DNA from: Desulfobacter sp.
Lineage (GTDB): Bacteria; Desulfobacterota; Desulfobacteria; Desulfobacterales; Desulfobacteraceae
Direction: 5' to 3'
Assembly (NCBI GenBank): GCA_030145005.1
Contig: JAQYWJ010000002.1
Span: 1 to 31,143, forward strand
Length of the DNA: 31,143 bases
Made by a program: the position numbers and the translations under genes. Below the pieces are notes generated by a model. The model was not told the DNA's origin. It searched no databases and was given only the letters and a program-made list of their open reading frames with translations. Of the stretch, positions 1 to 6,994 are shown piece after piece (the stretch's first letter is position 1; every line of letters starts with the position of its first letter).

Positions 1-10
1 GCGGGTTTTT
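1..10 (+). terminator. possible tail of an intrinsic terminator cut by the window edge
   Basis: The window opens with GCGGGTTTTT, which looks like the 3' arm and T-run of a rho-independent terminator whose 5' arm lies outside. This is a guess from ten bases only. Confidence 0.3.
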
Positions 11-75
11 ATTCTGTCTGCCTTGATCTGGATGGTTATGCGCCGGCATCCGGCGTGTAACGATAAATCGAATCG

Positions 76-102
76 TCCCCGGCGTCATTAGACTGCCGGG
101 GA
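76..102. terminator. hairpin downstream of ndk, possible terminator
   Basis: TCCCCGGC (76-83) pairs perfectly with GCCGGGGA (95-102) around an 11-base loop. It lies about 35 bases past the ndk stop codon. On the plus strand it is followed by GAAAATTTTT, a fair T-run; on the minus strand, the direction of ndk, the following bases are only moderately T-rich. It may serve convergent transcripts from both sides. Confidence 0.5.
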
Positions 103-110
103 TGAAAATT

Positions 111-140
111 TTTGGACGGTACTAATTTGGACGGTACTAA
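111..140. repeat. 15-bp perfect tandem duplication over the ndk stop codon
   Basis: TTTGGACGGTACTAA occurs twice head to tail (111-125 and 126-140). The second copy contains the ndk TAG stop (minus strand, 139-137), so the first copy is a spare 3' end just beyond it. It looks like a simple slippage duplication. Confidence 0.85.
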
Positions 141-556
141 CGGGAGTGCAATTCCAAGTCGTTGAAGAAATAACCAATTTCAAATGCAGCGGTTTCTGGG
201 GCATCAGAGCCGTGGACAACGTTCTTTTCAATGTCCGTAGCATATTCCTTTCGGATGGTGCCTTCTTCTGCTTCTTTGAAATTTGTGGCGCCCATCAGTT
301 TTCTGTTTTTTGCGATAACATCTTGGCCCTCAAGTACCATTACAACAATGGGGCCCGATGTCATGAAATCAGTCAGACTGTCGAAAAAAGGACGTTCCTT
401 ATGGACCGCATAAAACCCCTGGGCCTGGGGTTTGCTCAGATGGATCATTTTCATGGCTGCGATTTTAATGCCGTTGGTTTCAAAACGTTTGATGACTTCG
501 CCGATGACGTTTTTTTCTACACCGTCAGGCTTGATAATGGATAAGGTCCTTTCCAC
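137..556 (-). CDS. ndk: nucleoside diphosphate kinase
   Basis: Transfers the gamma phosphate from ATP to NDPs through a phospho-histidine, keeping (d)NTP pools balanced in the cytoplasm. The protein is 139 residues, the usual family length. It begins ERTLSIIKPDG with the conserved Lys near residue 9, and carries the active-site block NVVHGSDAPETA with the catalytic His at residue 115. The start codon is GTG at 556, chosen because AGGGGA lies seven bases upstream and the family N-terminus fits exactly. It stands alone on the minus strand, divergent from coaE. A promoter candidate sits at 615-642. The family and function are secure. Confidence 0.97.
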   Translation of the reverse strand: MERTLSIIKPDGVEKNVIGEVIKRFETNGIKIAAMKMIHLSKPQAQGFYAVHKERPFFDSLTDFMTSGPIVVMVLEGQDVIAKNRKLMGATNFKEAEEGTIRKEYATDIEKNVVHGSDAPETAAFEIGYFFNDLELHSR

Positions 557-614
557 GTATATTCCCCTTTAATGATTAATAATAAAGTTAATTGTCGATT
601 TAACGGGCTTGATA

Positions 615-642
615 AATATCACAGGAATATATTATAAGTCAA
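615..642 (-). promoter_or_regulatory. candidate sigma70-type promoter for ndk
   Basis: On the minus strand TTGACT (642-637) and GATATT (620-615) are separated by 16 bases. They lie about 60 bases upstream of the ndk GTG. This is a match to consensus by eye only; the AT-rich surroundings offer other choices. Confidence 0.4.
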
Positions 643-683
643 ACCCGATAAACGTTGGGAATTGAAGGGGAAAAACAATTTAA

Positions 684-780
684 TATAACGGCCATGGGTT
701 GATCTGGTCTGTCAACACCCAGACTCAATCTACAACGAAATATAAAGTTAATTCAATAAGTTATTTTTACTTTCATATAA
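684..780. repeat. intergenic repeat, copy 1 (module order A then B), upstream of coaE
   Basis: Module A (about 684-740) and module B (741-780) recur at 6210-6310 in the opposite order. Module B matches the second copy at 34 of 40 positions without gaps, sharing the core AATTCAATAAGTT. Module A shares the 5' TATAAC, a GGGYTGAYCTGGT block and the end ACAACGAAA. A folds as GGGTTGA (696-702) with TCAATCT (725-731), extended by TCTGG (703-707) with CCAGA (719-723). B folds as TATAAAGT with ACTTTCATA, with one bulge. No coding potential is apparent. It could be a mobile intergenic repeat or a shared regulatory RNA or DNA element. Confidence 0.7.
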
Positions 781-796
781 ATAAAGATGGAGCATA

Positions 797-1408
797 ATGC
801 TTAAAATAGGCGTGACGGGATCGGCAGGATCGGGAAAAAGTCTTGTGTGTGAGGGATTCCGGCGTATTGGTCTGGTAACCTTGGATTGTGATGAAATTGC
901 AAGGCAGGTGGTAGAGCCGGGTCGGGCTGCGTATAATCTGGTGGTCAAGGCGTTTGGGTCCAAGATTGTAGCTCCGGACGGCACGTTGGATCGCCCGGCC
1001 CTGCGACATATGATTGTAGCCACAAAAGGTAGTCGGGAAAAACTTGAATCCATTCTGCATCCTGTTATTATTAGTGAAACGGTCAGGTTGATGGATGAAG
1101 CGGTCCGTTCAAAGCAAAAATCATGTGCTGTTGAAGTTCCTCTTCTGTTTGAACTTGGCATGGAAAATCTTTTCGATGTCGTTGTGGTGGTGACAGCTTC
1201 GGACAGCACCCTTGTTGACCGGATTTCCTGCCGGGACGGTGTGGACCGGGAAAGTGCCCAAAAGCTTTTAGCCATCCAGATGCCCCAATCTGAAAAGATC
1301 CAAAAGGCTGATTATGTCATTGAAAATAGAGGCGAGCCGGGAGCTGTTTTTAAATCAGTGAATGTTTTGTATCGAAAACTTGTCAATCAGCGCTTGACAA
1401 AAAAATAA
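797..1408 (+). CDS. coaE: dephospho-CoA kinase
   Basis: Catalyses the last step of coenzyme A synthesis, ATP-dependent phosphorylation of the 3'-hydroxyl of dephospho-CoA, in the cytoplasm. The protein is 203 residues, typical of the family. A P-loop GSAGSGKS sits at residues 8-15, followed by the family features LDCDEIAR and HPVI. The ATG at 797 has GGAG at a suitable distance upstream. The gene begins immediately after intergenic repeat copy 1 and precedes rho by about 160 bases, an AT-rich spacer in which I see no clear terminator. CoaE beside Rho is a known gene arrangement in several deltaproteobacterial-type genomes (recollection). Confidence 0.95.
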   Translation: MLKIGVTGSAGSGKSLVCEGFRRIGLVTLDCDEIARQVVEPGRAAYNLVVKAFGSKIVAPDGTLDRPALRHMIVATKGSREKLESILHPVIISETVRLMDEAVRSKQKSCAVEVPLLFELGMENLFDVVVVVTASDSTLVDRISCRDGVDRESAQKLLAIQMPQSEKIQKADYVIENRGEPGAVFKSVNVLYRKLVNQRLTKK

Positions 1409-1572
1409 TAATATCTTAATAGATTTTTTAACTACTGACGTTTCACATTATCTGTCTTTTTTTTCCGCAGGGTCGGTTGGCCTCCAGATTGTCAAAAAGG
1501 CATCCCCAAAAAAAATTGCATTGTGAATTCATACACCCTTAACCAAACTGATGGATCAGACCAGGAGATTGC

Positions 1573-2820
1573 ATGAATCTTGTAGAACTTAATAAGATGA
1601 AAATCAGTGAGCTCACCAAGCTTGCCAAAAAATACAATATTCAGGGTATTGGCGGCCTTAAGAAGCAGGAACTGATTTTTGCCCTGCTCCAGGCCAATAT
1701 TGAAGAAAGCGGACAGATTTACGGTGAAGGCACCCTTGAAATCCTTCCGGATGGATTTGGTTTCTTGAGGGCGCCAGGGTATAATTATCTGCCCGGCCCC
1801 GACGATATTTATGTGTCTCCTTCCCAGATCCGGCGGTTTAATCTGCGCACCGGAGATACTATTTCCGGTCAGGTCCGCCAGCCAAAGGATTCCGAACGGT
1901 ATTTTGCATTGCTGAAAGTGGAAGCCGTTAATTTCATGAATCCTGAAATGGCGGCTGAAACCATTTTGTTTGATAATCTTATGCCTCTGTATCCGGATCG
2001 TAAAATGAACCTTGAGGCAGAACCTGATAACTATTCCATGCGGGTCATTGATCTGATGTCCCCCATCGGATTCGGCCAGCGCGGTCTTATCGTGTCTCCG
2101 CCCAAGGCCGGCAAGACCATGCTGCTCCAAAACATTGCCAATTCCATGATCAAGGCTCATAAAAATATTGTTCCCATGATCCTGCTCATTGATGAACGTC
2201 CTGAAGAGGTGACGGACATGGCACGTTCCGTAGATGCGGAAGTGATTTCATCTACCTTTGACGAGCCTTCCGAGCGCCATGTGCAGGTGGCTGAAATGGT
2301 AATTGAAAAAGCCAAGAGAATTGTGGAACAGGGCCATGATGTCGTGATTCTTTTAGACAGTATCACACGCCTTGCAAGGGCCTACAATGCGGTGATGCCG
2401 CCTTCGGGAAAAATTTTGTCCGGTGGTGTGGATTCCAATGCCCTGGATCGTCCCAAACGGTTTTTCGGGGCAGCCCGAAATATAGAGGAAGGCGGCAGTC
2501 TGACAATTATTGCCACAGCGCTTGTTGATACCGGGTCCAGAATGGATGAGGTTATTTTTGAAGAATTTAAGGGCACGGGTAACATGGAACTCGTGCTTGA
2601 TCGAAAATTGGCGGACAAGCGTGTATTTCCTGCCATTGATATGAACCGTTCCGGTACCCGGAAAGAGGAATTGCTCCTTGATCCTGAAGTGCTGAACCGG
2701 GTTTGGATTTTAAGAAAATTGCTCTCAAGTTTAAATTCCGTGGATGCAATGCAGTTTTTACTTGAAAAAATGGAAGGAACAAAGGATAATAAAGAGTTTC
2801 TTGAAATGATGAATTCATAA
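1573..2820 (+). CDS. rho: transcription termination factor Rho
   Basis: Hexameric RNA-dependent ATPase and helicase that ends transcription of untranslated RNA. The 415-residue protein is close to E. coli Rho in length. The N-terminal Rho_N helical domain (about 1-45, LNKMKISELTKLAKKY) is followed by the RNA-binding cold-shock-like domain (GEGTLEILPDGFGFLR, from residue 51). The RecA-like ATPase domain has Walker A SPPKAGKT at 175-182 and VILLDSITRLARAYN as the Walker B region. There is no large N-terminal insertion of the kind seen in Actinobacteria. The start ATG at 1573 follows AGGAG. Rho leaders are often autoregulated, but the 164-base spacer upstream shows no structure I would assert. 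Confidence 0.98.
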   Translation: MNLVELNKMKISELTKLAKKYNIQGIGGLKKQELIFALLQANIEESGQIYGEGTLEILPDGFGFLRAPGYNYLPGPDDIYVSPSQIRRFNLRTGDTISGQVRQPKDSERYFALLKVEAVNFMNPEMAAETILFDNLMPLYPDRKMNLEAEPDNYSMRVIDLMSPIGFGQRGLIVSPPKAGKTMLLQNIANSMIKAHKNIVPMILLIDERPEEVTDMARSVDAEVISSTFDEPSERHVQVAEMVIEKAKRIVEQGHDVVILLDSITRLARAYNAVMPPSGKILSGGVDSNALDRPKRFFGAARNIEEGGSLTIIATALVDTGSRMDEVIFEEFKGTGNMELVLDRKLADKRVFPAIDMNRSGTRKEELLLDPEVLNRVWILRKLLSSLNSVDAMQFLLEKMEGTKDNKEFLEMMNS

Positions 2821-2889
2821 CAGGTAACTTTTTAATAAATTAATAATTATGGTCTTTTATAACGAAGGCTACAAGGAGTGACGTGTAAG

Positions 2890-3108
2890 ATGAAAAAAGA
2901 CATCCATCCGAACTACACAAAAACAACAGCAACCTGTGCCTGTGGCGCAACATTTGACGTCAGTTCCACAAAAGAGAACATCAAAGTGGAAATTTGTTCC
3001 CAGTGCCACCCCTTTTTTACCGGGAAACAGAAATTGGTCGATTCTGCCGGCCGTATTGACCGCTTTAAGAAAAAATACGCAGGGTTTGACGCAAGCAAAC
3101 TGGTTTAG
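2890..3108 (+). CDS. rpmE: 50S ribosomal protein L31, zinc-binding (C+) form
   Basis: Structural protein of the large subunit, at the bridge between subunits. From the ATG at 2890 it is 72 residues, starting MKKDIHPNY as in most L31 proteins. Cysteines at 16, 18, 36 and 39 (CAC...CSQC) give the zinc-binding form. An in-frame GTG at 2878 would add four residues, but it overlaps the AAGGAG ribosome-binding site, so ATG is preferred. The pair rho-rpmE followed by prfA-prmC is a well-known conserved order. An intrinsic terminator follows directly. Confidence 0.96.
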   Translation: MKKDIHPNYTKTTATCACGATFDVSSTKENIKVEICSQCHPFFTGKQKLVDSAGRIDRFKKKYAGFDASKLV

Positions 3109-3129
3109 CTGTTTTATCGGCAGGTATGC

Positions 3130-3159
3130 AAAAGGGGTCTTGAACAAAGACCCCTTTTT
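3130..3159 (+). terminator. rho-independent terminator between rpmE and prfA
   Basis: GGGGTCT (3134-3140) pairs with AGACCCC (3148-3154) around a 7-base loop. The A-run before it (3130-3133) can pair with the T5 tract after it (3155-3159). It ends about 25 bases before prfA, so prfA either has leaky readthrough or a promoter hidden in the rpmE end. Confidence 0.85.
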
Positions 3160-3185
3160 GAATTTTCATCCGGGACAATTTGACC

Positions 3186-4247
3186 ATGATTGAAAAATTA
3201 AAAGGCATTGAAGAACGATTCATAAAAATTGAGCATTTGCTCAGTGATCCGGCAGTGATGGCGGATCAGAAAAAGTACCAGTCATATCTTAAGGAACACG
3301 GTGAATTGAACAAGATTGTGCCGGTGTTCCGGGAATATGAGGGCGCAGGGGAAGAGCTTAAGGAAGCCAAAGAGCTTCTCAAGGACAGCGACCCCGACAT
3401 CCGGGCCATGGCCAAGGAAGAGATCCCCGTACTTGAATCCAAAATTACACAGCTGCAGGAACAACTTAATGTTCTTTTGATGCCCAAAGATCCCCGGGAT
3501 GAGAAGAACGTTATTTTGGAAATTCGGGCCGGCACCGGCGGTGAAGAGGCCGGTATTTTTACCGGTGACCTTTTCCGCATGTACACAAGGTACGCGGAGT
3601 CCAAGCACTGGAAGATCGAAATCATTGAGAAGAACGACTCGGCTGCAGGGGGATTCAAGGAAGTGGTTTCCATGGTGAAGGGCAAAGGCGCTTATTCCCA
3701 GTTCAAATATGAAAGCGGTATCCATCGGGTTCAGCGAGTCCCTGAGACTGAAACCCAGGGCCGTGTTCACACCTCTGCGGTGACCGTGGCAGTGCTGCCC
3801 GAAGCCGAAGATGTGGATATTGACATCAATCCTGCGGACCTGAAAGTGGATGTGTTCCGTTCTTCAGGGCCTGGCGGCCAGTCCGTAAATACGACGGATT
3901 CCGCTGTCCGAATTACCCATATCCCCACAGGCGTTGTGGCCACCTGTCAGGATGAAAAATCCCAGCATAAAAACAAGGCCAAGGCCTTAAATGTTCTCAA
4001 GTCCCGTATCCTTGACGCCAAGGTCCAGGAAGAGGAGGCCAAGCGGGCTGCGGACCGGAAAGGGCAGGTAGGTACAGGTGACCGGTCCGGTCGCATTCGC
4101 ACCTATAATTTCCCCCAAGGCCGGATGACCGACCATCGTATCGGGTTGACCCTGTACAGACTGGACAGTGTCATGGAAGGCGATATCCAGGAAATTATTG
4201 ATGCCTTGAGAACGCACAACCAGGCTCTGGCGTTAAAAGAAAGTTAG
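3186..4247 (+). CDS. prfA: peptide chain release factor 1 (RF1)
   Basis: Recognises UAA and UAG in the ribosomal A site and triggers peptide release. From ATG 3186 the protein has 353 residues, as expected. The catalytic GGQ (SSGPGGQSVNTTDS) is at residues 230-232. The codon-recognition tripeptide has the RF1 form P-x-T (PET in RVPETETQGR), not the SPF of RF2, which settles RF1 over RF2. An in-frame TTG at 3180 is a less likely start; neither start has a strong ribosome-binding site. It lies 17 bases before prmC, whose product methylates the Gln of its GGQ. Confidence 0.97.
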   Translation: MIEKLKGIEERFIKIEHLLSDPAVMADQKKYQSYLKEHGELNKIVPVFREYEGAGEELKEAKELLKDSDPDIRAMAKEEIPVLESKITQLQEQLNVLLMPKDPRDEKNVILEIRAGTGGEEAGIFTGDLFRMYTRYAESKHWKIEIIEKNDSAAGGFKEVVSMVKGKGAYSQFKYESGIHRVQRVPETETQGRVHTSAVTVAVLPEAEDVDIDINPADLKVDVFRSSGPGGQSVNTTDSAVRITHIPTGVVATCQDEKSQHKNKAKALNVLKSRILDAKVQEEEAKRAADRKGQVGTGDRSGRIRTYNFPQGRMTDHRIGLTLYRLDSVMEGDIQEIIDALRTHNQALALKES

Positions 4248-4264
4248 TCCGGGAGAGCTGATCT

Positions 4265-5131
4265 ATGGATGTATGGACCATAAAATCCATTCTTTCGTGG
4301 GCAGACACCTATTTTTCGCAGCGTAGTATTGACAGCCCCAGGCTTACAGCCGAAATCCTTTTGGCACAGGCCCTGGGGTTGCGGCGTCTTGATCTTTACC
4401 TTCAGCATGACCGGCCTTTGGAAAAGCAGGAACTTGCAGCATTTAAAATCCTTATTCGGCGCAGGACTGCAAGGGAGCCTGTGGCTTATATCACAGGGCG
4501 TAAGGGGTTTTTCAATGAGCAGTTTAAAGTTGCCCCGGGTGTTCTCATCCCCAGACCGGATACGGAAACCCTGGTGGAAACAGCTGTGGAAATATTGTCG
4601 GAAATGGAACAGCGCGGCAGGCAGGCCCGGGTGATAGAGCTTGGGGTTGGGTCCGGTGCGGTTATTGTTTCCATTGCCAATGCCTGTAAAGGTCATCTCT
4701 ATTTTGGAAGTGAACTTTCTTTGGTTGCACTCTCCATGGCTTGCGCCAATGTAAAGGCCTTTGCCAGGACCCCGATCTCACTATTTAGAGGGGACTGGCT
4801 TGCAGCGGTAGCATCGCAGCCGCTGTTTGATCTGATTCTGTCCAACCCGCCTTATATTCCCAGTGCTGATATTGAATCTTTGGAACCGGAGGTCAGGGAC
4901 CATGAGCCGCGCCAAGCATTGGACGGGGGGGCTGACGGCCTGGATGCCGTTAGGGTGATTCTTGCCCAGGCAGGTGATAGACTTTTGCCTTCCGGTCGTT
5001 TGATCCTTGAGATCGGATTTGACCAGAAACCCCTGGTCAAAAGCCTTGCTCAAGGATTTTCCTGGGTGGCTGAACTGGATTTTATCAAAGATCTTGCCGG
5101 ACACCATCGGCTGGCTGTTTTCAAAAAATAA
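4265..5131 (+). CDS. prmC: release factor glutamine N5-methyltransferase
   Basis: Methylates the Gln of the GGQ motif in RF1 and RF2 using S-adenosylmethionine, raising release efficiency. The 288-residue protein has the N-terminal helical domain, the RPDTETLVE segment (98-106), the SAM motif ELGVGSGAV (about 125-133) and the catalytic NPPY (194-197). NPPY is followed by EVRDHEPRQALDGG, typical of PrmC (HemK family). It directly follows prfA in the same orientation, the classic enzyme-substrate pair. Confidence 0.96.
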   Translation: MDVWTIKSILSWADTYFSQRSIDSPRLTAEILLAQALGLRRLDLYLQHDRPLEKQELAAFKILIRRRTAREPVAYITGRKGFFNEQFKVAPGVLIPRPDTETLVETAVEILSEMEQRGRQARVIELGVGSGAVIVSIANACKGHLYFGSELSLVALSMACANVKAFARTPISLFRGDWLAAVASQPLFDLILSNPPYIPSADIESLEPEVRDHEPRQALDGGADGLDAVRVILAQAGDRLLPSGRLILEIGFDQKPLVKSLAQGFSWVAELDFIKDLAGHHRLAVFKK

Positions 5132-5164
5132 ATTGATTGCTTTCTTTTTTTTTGATATATAAAT

Positions 5165-5192
5165 TTGGATTTTGCTTTTGCAAACATATAAC
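5165..5192 (+). promoter_or_regulatory. candidate promoter for rpsB
   Basis: TTGGAT (5165-5170) and TATAAC (5187-5192) are 16 bases apart. Transcription would begin near 5198, at the edge of the hairpin-forming leader. Judged by eye only. Confidence 0.4.
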
Positions 5193-5195
5193 ACA

Positions 5196-5291
5196 CGCTT
5201 GCGGACCTGTGATCCGGTGCTTTTTTAAAGTCGATCTCGGGGATGAGGCAAGCGGATGAACGTTAAAAACCATTGAAAAACTGGAGAAAAA
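5196..5291 (+). promoter_or_regulatory. possible structured 5' leader of rpsB
   Basis: CGCTTGC (5196-5202) pairs perfectly with GCAAGCG (5248-5254), enclosing a small inner hairpin GGA (5203-5205) with TCC (5213-5215) and a T6 run. The leader then continues to the rpsB ribosome-binding site GGAG and ATG. Ribosomal-protein operons are often controlled by the protein binding its own leader; whether S2 binds here is inference. Confidence 0.4.
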
Positions 5292-6161
5292 ATGGCTTAC
5301 ATTACAATTAAAGAATTACTGGAAGCAGGGGTACATTTCGGACATCAGACCAAACGCTGGAACCCCAAAATGAAACGGTACATTTTCGGTGCCAGAAACG
5401 GAATCTACATTGTTGATCTTCAGCAGACCGTTAAATTGTACAGACAGGCTCATGATTTCATTAAAAACATTGCTGCAAACGGTGGTGATGTGTTGTTTGT
5501 GGGTACAAAAAAACAGGCTTCCGAAGCCATTTATGAAGAAGCCAACAGAGCGGAAAGTTATTATGTTGAAAATCGGTGGTTAGGCGGCATGCTGACCAAC
5601 TTCCAGACCATAAAAAATAATATTACCCGTTTTCATTTTTTAAATTCCATTGAAAATGACGGTACGTTGGAAAACTATCCCAAAAAAGAACAGGCAAAAA
5701 TGCTCAAGGACAAGGCAAAACTGGAGTTTGCCATTGGCGGCATTTCCAACATGAAAAAACTGCCCGCAGCCCTGTTTATTATTGACTCCAAAAATGAGAC
5801 GATTGCCGTAAAGGAAGCAAAACGCCTGGGTATTCCCATTGTTGCCGTGGTTGATACCAATTGTGACCCAGATGATATCGATTATGTTGTTCCCGGCAAT
5901 GATGACGCCATCCGTTCCATTCGTTTATTTGCCTCCCGGGTTGCCGATGCCGTAATTGAAGGCCGTCAGATCTGGGAAGAACGGCAGCGTGCGAAGTCAG
6001 ACAAGGATGAGGGCGTTGGTAAGGCATCTGACAATTCAGGTGAACAAATCGGTATTGAGGTTGTTTCTGACGGAACGGACGGACCTGTGATTGAAAAAAT
6101 TAAAAGAAAAACAGCTGCTTCGGAAGATTCAGAAACCCAGAAATCTGTAGCTGCCGAATAA
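5292..6161 (+). CDS. rpsB: 30S ribosomal protein S2
   Basis: Small-subunit protein needed for S1 binding and initiation. The core (about 1-230) is textbook S2: AYITIKELLEAGVHFGHQTK at the start, then NRWLGGMLTNFQTIK and a FIIDSKNETIAVKEA-type segment. At 289 residues it is longer than E. coli S2 (241). The extra 50 or so C-terminal residues are low-complexity, charged and rich in Asp, Glu, Ser and Lys. Such tails occur in several phyla and are not known to be needed for assembly. It heads the conserved rpsB-tsf-pyrH-frr cluster, with a clear GGAG upstream. Confidence 0.98.
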   Translation: MAYITIKELLEAGVHFGHQTKRWNPKMKRYIFGARNGIYIVDLQQTVKLYRQAHDFIKNIAANGGDVLFVGTKKQASEAIYEEANRAESYYVENRWLGGMLTNFQTIKNNITRFHFLNSIENDGTLENYPKKEQAKMLKDKAKLEFAIGGISNMKKLPAALFIIDSKNETIAVKEAKRLGIPIVAVVDTNCDPDDIDYVVPGNDDAIRSIRLFASRVADAVIEGRQIWEERQRAKSDKDEGVGKASDNSGEQIGIEVVSDGTDGPVIEKIKRKTAASEDSETQKSVAAE

Positions 6162-6209
6162 CAGGCATGGGTGGATATCGTCTATTTAAACCCTTAGGCG
6201 TAGCCCAAA

Positions 6210-6310
6210 GCAAAATATAAAAGTAATTCAATAAGTTGTCGTTACTTTTATATAACAGTACAGCCAAGGGCTGACCTGGTTTTTCACTGTGGTTCAGCCC
6301 ACAACGAAAG
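6210..6310. repeat. intergenic repeat, copy 2 (module order B then A), between rpsB and tsf
   Basis: Module B (6216-6255) has a 12-bp perfect stem, 6215-6226 with 6242-6253, enclosing a 15-base loop. Module A (about 6251-6309) folds as GGGCTGA (6268-6274) with TCAGCCC (6294-6300) and ends ACAACGAAA. Against copy 1 at 684-780 the modules are in swapped order. At one stem position T-A in copy 1 becomes C-G in copy 2, a compensatory change that supports a real hairpin. Confidence 0.7.
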
Positions 6311-6318
6311 TTGAAAGA

Positions 6319-6344
6319 TCTGTGTCGGTTACACAGACTTTTTT
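6319..6344 (+). terminator. intrinsic terminator or attenuator between rpsB and tsf
   Basis: TCTGTGT (6319-6325) pairs with ACACAGA (6331-6337) around the loop CGGTT, followed by C and six T residues. It lies 50 bases before the tsf ATG, so it could lower tsf expression relative to rpsB or end the rpsB message, with tsf restarting from a promoter in the AT-rich 6345-6375. Confidence 0.8.
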
Positions 6345-6393
6345 ATAAAAAATAATAAAGATTTTAAATATTCGAAACAAAGGAGCATACAAA

Positions 6394-6990
6394 ATGGCTG
6401 AGATTACTGCACAAATGGTAAAGGAGCTTCGTGCTGCCACCGGGTCGGGGATTATGGACTGCAAAAAAGTCCTGGGCGAGGCTGACGGGGATATGGATAA
6501 AGCAATTGATCTTTTACGCAAAAAAGGCCTGGCCAAAGCAGCCAAGCGCGCAGGGCGGTCCACCAGTGAGGGCATTATCTACTCCTACATTCATACCGGT
6601 GCAAAACTGGGTGTGCTGCTTGAAGTAAACTGTGAATCTGATTTCGTGGCAAAAACCGAAAATTTTGAAAATTTTGCCAAAGATATTGCCATGCACATTG
6701 CTGCTGCCAATCCGGCCGGTCTGGTTCCCGAAGACGTGGATCAGTCCGTCATTGAAAAAGAGCGTGAAATCTACCGCGCCCAGATGCTGGAAGAGGGAAA
6801 GCCCGAAAATATTATTGACAAAATCGTGGACGGCAAGGTTGAAAAATTTTATAGGGAAGTCTGTCTGTTAAGCCAGCAGTACATTAAAGATCCCCAGAAA
6901 ACCGTTGAAGATGTTCTAAAAGAAACCATCGGAAAAATCGGCGAAAATATCCAGATTAAAAGATTTGCACGCTTCCAGATAGGAGAATAA
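6394..6990 (+). CDS. tsf: translation elongation factor Ts, short form
   Basis: Guanine nucleotide exchange factor that recharges EF-Tu. The N-terminal UBA-like domain (AEITAQMVKELRAATGSGIM, then DCKKVL) is followed by the EF-Tu contact motif ESDFVAK in the core. The protein is 198 residues, against 283 in E. coli. It matches the short form known from Thermus and many other bacteria, which lacks one core subdomain, so it is not a truncation. The start is supported by AAAGGAG. It is separated from rpsB by a repeat and a terminator, and is 4 bases from the pyrH TTG. Confidence 0.97.
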   Translation: MAEITAQMVKELRAATGSGIMDCKKVLGEADGDMDKAIDLLRKKGLAKAAKRAGRSTSEGIIYSYIHTGAKLGVLLEVNCESDFVAKTENFENFAKDIAMHIAAANPAGLVPEDVDQSVIEKEREIYRAQMLEEGKPENIIDKIVDGKVEKFYREVCLLSQQYIKDPQKTVEDVLKETIGKIGENIQIKRFARFQIGE

Positions 6991-6994
6991 GCAC

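Noticed and set aside
146..544. Open frame of 132 codons opposite ndk
   Set aside because: It is a mirror of the ndk coding sequence with no family features.
748..1275. Open frame of 175 codons opposite coaE
   Set aside because: Antisense to a secure gene and low-complexity Ser/Thr/Arg composition typical of a shadow frame.
1409..1572. Spacer before rho considered for a riboswitch or leader
   Set aside because: I found only AT-rich sequence and homopolymer runs, with no stable pairing or known motif.
6394..6990. Short EF-Ts considered as a truncated gene
   Set aside because: 198 residues with an intact N-terminus and core match the known short EF-Ts form.
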